NCBI GenBank assembly: GCA_018240985.1
Contig: JAFEER010000271.1
Location: forward strand, 1 to 33,595
Direction of reading: 5' to 3'
Origin: Pseudomonadota bacterium
GTDB taxonomy: Bacteria; Pseudomonadota; Gammaproteobacteria; Burkholderiales; Burkholderiaceae_C
DNA length: 33,595 nucleotides
The notes below the pieces were generated by a model. That model saw nothing but the letters and a program-made list of their open reading frames with translations, was not told the origin of the DNA and made no database searches. Shown here piece after piece: positions 30,664-33,595 of this stretch. Every line of letters starts with the position of its first letter. Within the stretch, counting starts at the first letter, position 1. Both the position numbers and the translations under genes were made by a program.

Positions 30664-30984
30664 GAAAGGCCTCCCCATCCTCATTCCATAAACTCCACGA
30701 AACGTCAATCAAAGCACATGGATTTCGCAGCCAACGATGGGGCGCGCCTTCAAAGAAACCTTGCTTGATCACGTGGATGATGGCGGTTGTATATCTTGAA
30801 ATAATGCAAATTATTTCCAATTCCGTACGGCACAAGCAATACGATTGTTTCACATTCCGGTTTTTTTGTGTTGATACTTTCAATGCCCGTGGTAACAGGT
30901 GGTGCGGTTGCGAGGCTGCTGCTACATCCATGATCGCCGGTGGCCGCCTTACACTTGGCGAATCCCTCACACCAATCCACAAGC
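30664..30984. other. A+T-rich stretch with no recognisable gene
   Basis: This stretch lies between the divergent methyltransferase and aroK. A minus-strand frame (30551-30982, 143 codons) runs through it but overlaps the methyltransferase start and resembles no family. A second frame (stop near 30750) carries ETIVLLVPYGIGNNLHY, which looks protein-like but is also unassigned. It may be debris of a decayed gene plus the promoters of both flanking genes. Confidence 0.5.
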
Positions 30985-31512
30985 ATGCAAACGCGTTGCG
31001 CCCTGGTCGGCATGCCCGGCAGCGGCAAATCCACCGTGGGCCGGCAGCTCGCCCGGCGCCTGGGCCTGCCCTTCATCGACATGGATCAGCGGCTGGAGCA
31101 GCAGCTGGGCTGCAGCATCAGCAGCTACTTCGAGCAGCAGGGCGAGCAGGCCTTTCGCGACCACGAGAGCGCCCTGCTGGCCCAGCTGGCCGCCGAGCCT
31201 GGCGACATGGTGCTGTCCACCGGCGGCGGCATCGTGTTGCGCCCGGAAAACCGCACCGCCCTGCGCCAAGGCTTCTCCCACGTGATGTACCTGCGCGCCG
31301 CGCCGGAGGAGATCTACAAGCGCGTGCGCAACAGCCAGACGCGGCCGCTGCTCCAGGTGGCCGACCCCATGGCACGCCTGCGTGAGCTCTACCGCACGCG
31401 CGACCCGCTGTACCGCGAGACGGCGCATTACGTCATCGAGACCGGCCGCCCCACCGTTAACACACTGGTGAACATGATCGTGATGCAACTGGAGATGACG
31501 CCGCAGGGTTGA
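30985..31512 (+). CDS. aroK: Shikimate kinase
   Basis: 175 residues from the ATG at 30985. The P-loop GMPGSGKSTVG is at residues 9-19. D33-region FIDMDQRLEQQLG and STGGGIVLRPENR (the GGG shikimate-binding motif) follow, and the LID and adenine-binding regions show RPLL and RLRELYRTRDPLYRE. It phosphorylates shikimate in the chorismate pathway. AroK is usually followed by aroB in betaproteobacteria; here the next gene, 18 bases on, encodes an NRPS, so it may be a relocated or second shikimate kinase. No strong Shine-Dalgarno is visible; an earlier in-frame start 45 bases upstream is possible. Confidence 0.92.
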   Translation: MQTRCALVGMPGSGKSTVGRQLARRLGLPFIDMDQRLEQQLGCSISSYFEQQGEQAFRDHESALLAQLAAEPGDMVLSTGGGIVLRPENRTALRQGFSHVMYLRAAPEEIYKRVRNSQTRPLLQVADPMARLRELYRTRDPLYRETAHYVIETGRPTVNTLVNMIVMQLEMTPQG

Positions 31513-31530
31513 TGCCCGGGCGCCAGTTTG

Positions 31531-33595
31531 ATGACCTCCCTGCCCATCCTCTACGGCCCAGAGCGGCCCGATCTGCTGCGCCACGAGATCCTGGCCGACC
31601 TGTTCGAGGCCACGGCCGCGCGCCTGCCGCACAAGACGGCCTTGATCGCCGCCGCCGGGCACCTGAGCTACGCCGAGCTGAACGCCGCCGCCGACCTGGC
31701 GGCGCACCGCCTGATGGCCGCCGGCGTGCGGCCCGGCGACATGGTCGGCCTGTGGCTGCCGCGCGGCCTGGAGCTGCTGGTGTGCCAGCTGGCCATTGCC
31801 AAGACCGGAGCCGCTTGGCTGCCGTTTGACGCCGAGGTGCCGCCCGAGCGCATCGCCGTCTGCCTGCAGGATGCGAGCGCCAAGGCGCTCGTTATTTCAG
31901 AGCTGTTTGCGCCCGTCCTGCAAGGGCAGGATGGCATTTTGGCTCACATTCTGACGGCGCCCGACCTGCTCGCCCCCCTGCCCGAAGGCAGCCGCCTGCA
32001 GCGCCGCCAGGGCGCCAGCCCTGAGCAGCCGGCCTACGTCATCTACACCAGCGGCTCCACCGGCAAGCCCAAGGGCATTGCCGTGACGCAGGGCAGCATC
32101 TGCCACTTTCTGCGCAGCGAGAACGCGCGCCTGGGGGTGCGCGAGGACGACCGCGTGTACCAGGGCTTCTCCGTCGCCTTCGACATGAGCTTCGAGGAGA
32201 TCTGGATCAGCTACCTGGTGGGCGCCACGCTGTGGCTGGCGCCCAAGGAGATCGCCGGCGACCCCGAGGCGCTGCCGCTGGCGCTGATCGAGAACGACAT
32301 CAGCGTGCTGCACGCCGTGCCCACGCTGCTGGCGCTGTTCGCGCAGGACGTGCCGGGCCTGCGCATCATCAACCTGGGCGGCGAGATGTGCCCGCAAAGC
32401 CTGGTGGACCAGTGGGCGCGGCCCGGGCGCCAGATGTTCAACACCTATGGGCCCACCGAGGCCACGGTGTCGGCCAGCCTGGCCGAGCTGCACGCCGGCG
32501 AGCCGGTGACGATTGGCGAGGCCCTGCCCAACTACGGCCTGCTGGTGATTGCGCCCATCGAGCAGGACAGCATCGCAGGTGGGGTGTTGCCGCCGCTGCA
32601 GCTGCTGCCCTTTGGCGACACCGGCGAGCTGTGCATCACCGGCCCGGGCGTGGCTGCAGGCTATCTGGGCCGGCCCGAGCTGACGGCGGAAAAGTTCGTG
32701 CCCAACCCCTGGGCGCGCAGCGCGCAAGAGGCGCGCCTGTACCGCACCGGCGACCTGGCGCGGGTCGAATTAAAGGCCGATGGCACGCCGCAAATGCAAT
32801 GCCTGGGCCGCGCCGACGACCAGGTCAAGGTGCGCGGCTTTCGTGTTGAATTGGGCGAGATCGAGGCCGTGCTCGCCGCCCAGCCCGGCGTGGGCACGAC
32901 GGCGGTGGTGCTGCGCCCGGACGGCGGCATGGATCAGCTGATTGCCTTCTACGTGCCCAGCGACCGGCCGCCGGAGGCGAAGGCGCTGCGCCAGGCGCTG
33001 GCCGACAAGCTGCCGCCCTATATGCTGCCGGCGCGCTTCGAGCCGCTGCCCGCCATGCCGCGCCTGCCCTCGGGCAAGATCGACCGCAAGACGCTCAAAA
33101 GCCAGCCGCTGGCCGCAGCCGCACCCAGCGCGGACGGCGATACGCCCGAAACGCCCGCCGAGGCACTGCTGTTTGCCGCGCTGCAGACCCTGTTCCCGGG
33201 CCAGCCGATCCGGCGCGAGCAGGATTTTTTCAGTGACCTGGGGGGCCATTCGCTGCTGGCGGCGCGCCTGACCTCCGCCCTGCGGCGCGACGCGCGCTTT
33301 GCCCAGGCCACCGTCAGCGACATCTACACGCACCGGCGCGTGGGTTCGATTGCCCAGGTGCTGCAGGCCGGCATGCTGGCCGGCACCAGCCAGGCCGAGC
33401 GCCCGTTTTTGCTGCACAGCCCCTGGCGGCGCTGGCGCTGCGGCCTGGCGCAGGGCGCTGCGATACCGCTCCTGGTGCTGCTGAACATGGCGCAGTGGCT
33501 GGCGCCGTTCTTTGTCTACCACTTCTACACCGGCGACCCGGGCGACAGCATCGTGCTCGCCGTCGCCATGTCGGTGCTGGCCTTTCTGGGATCGA
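31531..33595 (+). CDS. Pls/PosA-like non-ribosomal peptide synthetase, N-terminal part (runs off the right edge)
   Basis: 688 codons from the ATG at 31531, open at the right edge. The adenylation domain carries A3 YTSGSTGKPKG (about 171), A4 FDMSFEEIW (217), A5 NTYGPTEATV (303), A7 YRTGDLAR (403), A8 GRADDQVKVRGFRVELGEIE (426) and A10 LPSGKIDRK (511). A carrier domain with DLGGHSLLAARL follows (phosphopantetheine Ser 574). After it hydrophobic helices start (GAAIPLLVLLNMAQWLAPFFV and IVLAVAMSVLAFLG). A-PCP followed by membrane segments is the layout of Pls/PosA enzymes, such as epsilon-poly-lysine synthase, which make short homopolymers of a basic amino acid. The predicted residue set is discussed under findings. 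Product and the rest of the protein are not visible. Confidence 0.88.
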   Translation, partial: MTSLPILYGPERPDLLRHEILADLFEATAARLPHKTALIAAAGHLSYAELNAAADLAAHRLMAAGVRPGDMVGLWLPRGLELLVCQLAIAKTGAAWLPFDAEVPPERIAVCLQDASAKALVISELFAPVLQGQDGILAHILTAPDLLAPLPEGSRLQRRQGASPEQPAYVIYTSGSTGKPKGIAVTQGSICHFLRSENARLGVREDDRVYQGFSVAFDMSFEEIWISYLVGATLWLAPKEIAGDPEALPLALIENDISVLHAVPTLLALFAQDVPGLRIINLGGEMCPQSLVDQWARPGRQMFNTYGPTEATVSASLAELHAGEPVTIGEALPNYGLLVIAPIEQDSIAGGVLPPLQLLPFGDTGELCITGPGVAAGYLGRPELTAEKFVPNPWARSAQEARLYRTGDLARVELKADGTPQMQCLGRADDQVKVRGFRVELGEIEAVLAAQPGVGTTAVVLRPDGGMDQLIAFYVPSDRPPEAKALRQALADKLPPYMLPARFEPLPAMPRLPSGKIDRKTLKSQPLAAAAPSADGDTPETPAEALLFAALQTLFPGQPIRREQDFFSDLGGHSLLAARLTSALRRDARFAQATVSDIYTHRRVGSIAQVLQAGMLAGTSQAERPFLLHSPWRRWRCGLAQGAAIPLLVLLNMAQWLAPFFVYHFYTGDPGDSIVLAVAMSVLAFLGS

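Noticed and set aside
30551-30982. 143-codon minus-strand frame overlapping the start of the methyltransferase.
   Set aside because: Overlaps a better-supported gene by over 100 bases and resembles no family; kept only as part of the undefined A+T-rich stretch.

Overview
The window is high-GC DNA from a betaproteobacterium, most likely of the family Comamonadaceae (Acidovorax/Alicycliphilus/Diaphorobacter-like). This rests on codon use, gene neighbourhoods (TIGR02001-type porin-glnK-amtB, alr back to back with lplT) and small interspersed palindromic elements. It is chromosomal and mostly housekeeping. No tRNA, rRNA, CRISPR array or insertion sequence was seen.

Layout. 1-3.9 kb, all on the minus strand: the start of an O-antigen-ligase-like protein, a GT4 glycosyltransferase, a small zinc-finger protein, ilvE, a small membrane protein, and a ribbon-helix-helix/PIN toxin-antitoxin pair. 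3.9-11.6 kb: radA, a beta-class glutathione transferase, a di-haem cytochrome c peroxidase with an FNR-like site upstream, an unknown membrane protein coupled to alr, lplT and an EamA transporter. 11.6-16.1 kb: a compact locus built around an ECF sigma factor and a double-cupin protein translationally coupled to it. It also has a single-cupin protein, a SRPBCC protein, a SnoaL-like protein, and a Tat-exported ferritin-like protein with a c-type cytochrome. 16.1-21.1 kb, minus strand: an excalibur-domain protein, an AmiS/UreI-type channel, a ProQ/FinO RNA chaperone, and glcE-yoaK-glcF. 21.2-25.5 kb: a nitrogen operon (TIGR02001 porin, glnK, amtB) with a good sigma-54 promoter, divergent from comM. 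25.5-29.7 kb: a branched-chain amino acid type binding protein, fpr, a glycine-zipper protein and a BrkB/YihY protein. 29.7-31.0 kb: a patch clearly richer in A+T with a methyltransferase and a probable acyltransferase remnant. 31.0 kb to the end: a shikimate kinase, then the first 688 codons of a Pls/PosA-like membrane NRPS.

The most interesting result is in the 12.6-14.4 kb locus. Five sequences of the form G(C/A)ATCC-N16/17-CGTA lie at promoter distance in front of five transcription units: ferritin-like/cytochrome c, SnoaL, SRPBCC, cupin, and the sigma factor itself. I read this as a self-contained, autoregulated ECF regulon whose candidate anti-sigma factor is a double-cupin protein without the cysteine/histidine zinc site of ChrR. 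The promoter in front of the single-cupin gene would place its start codon at the transcript's 5' end.

Second in interest are the sigma-54 promoter and partial NtrC site before porin-glnK-amtB. Next is a short dispersed element that has become coding sequence inside glcE and the glycine-zipper gene. The last is the NRPS, whose specificity residues include a Glu at position 239, which fits a basic amino acid.
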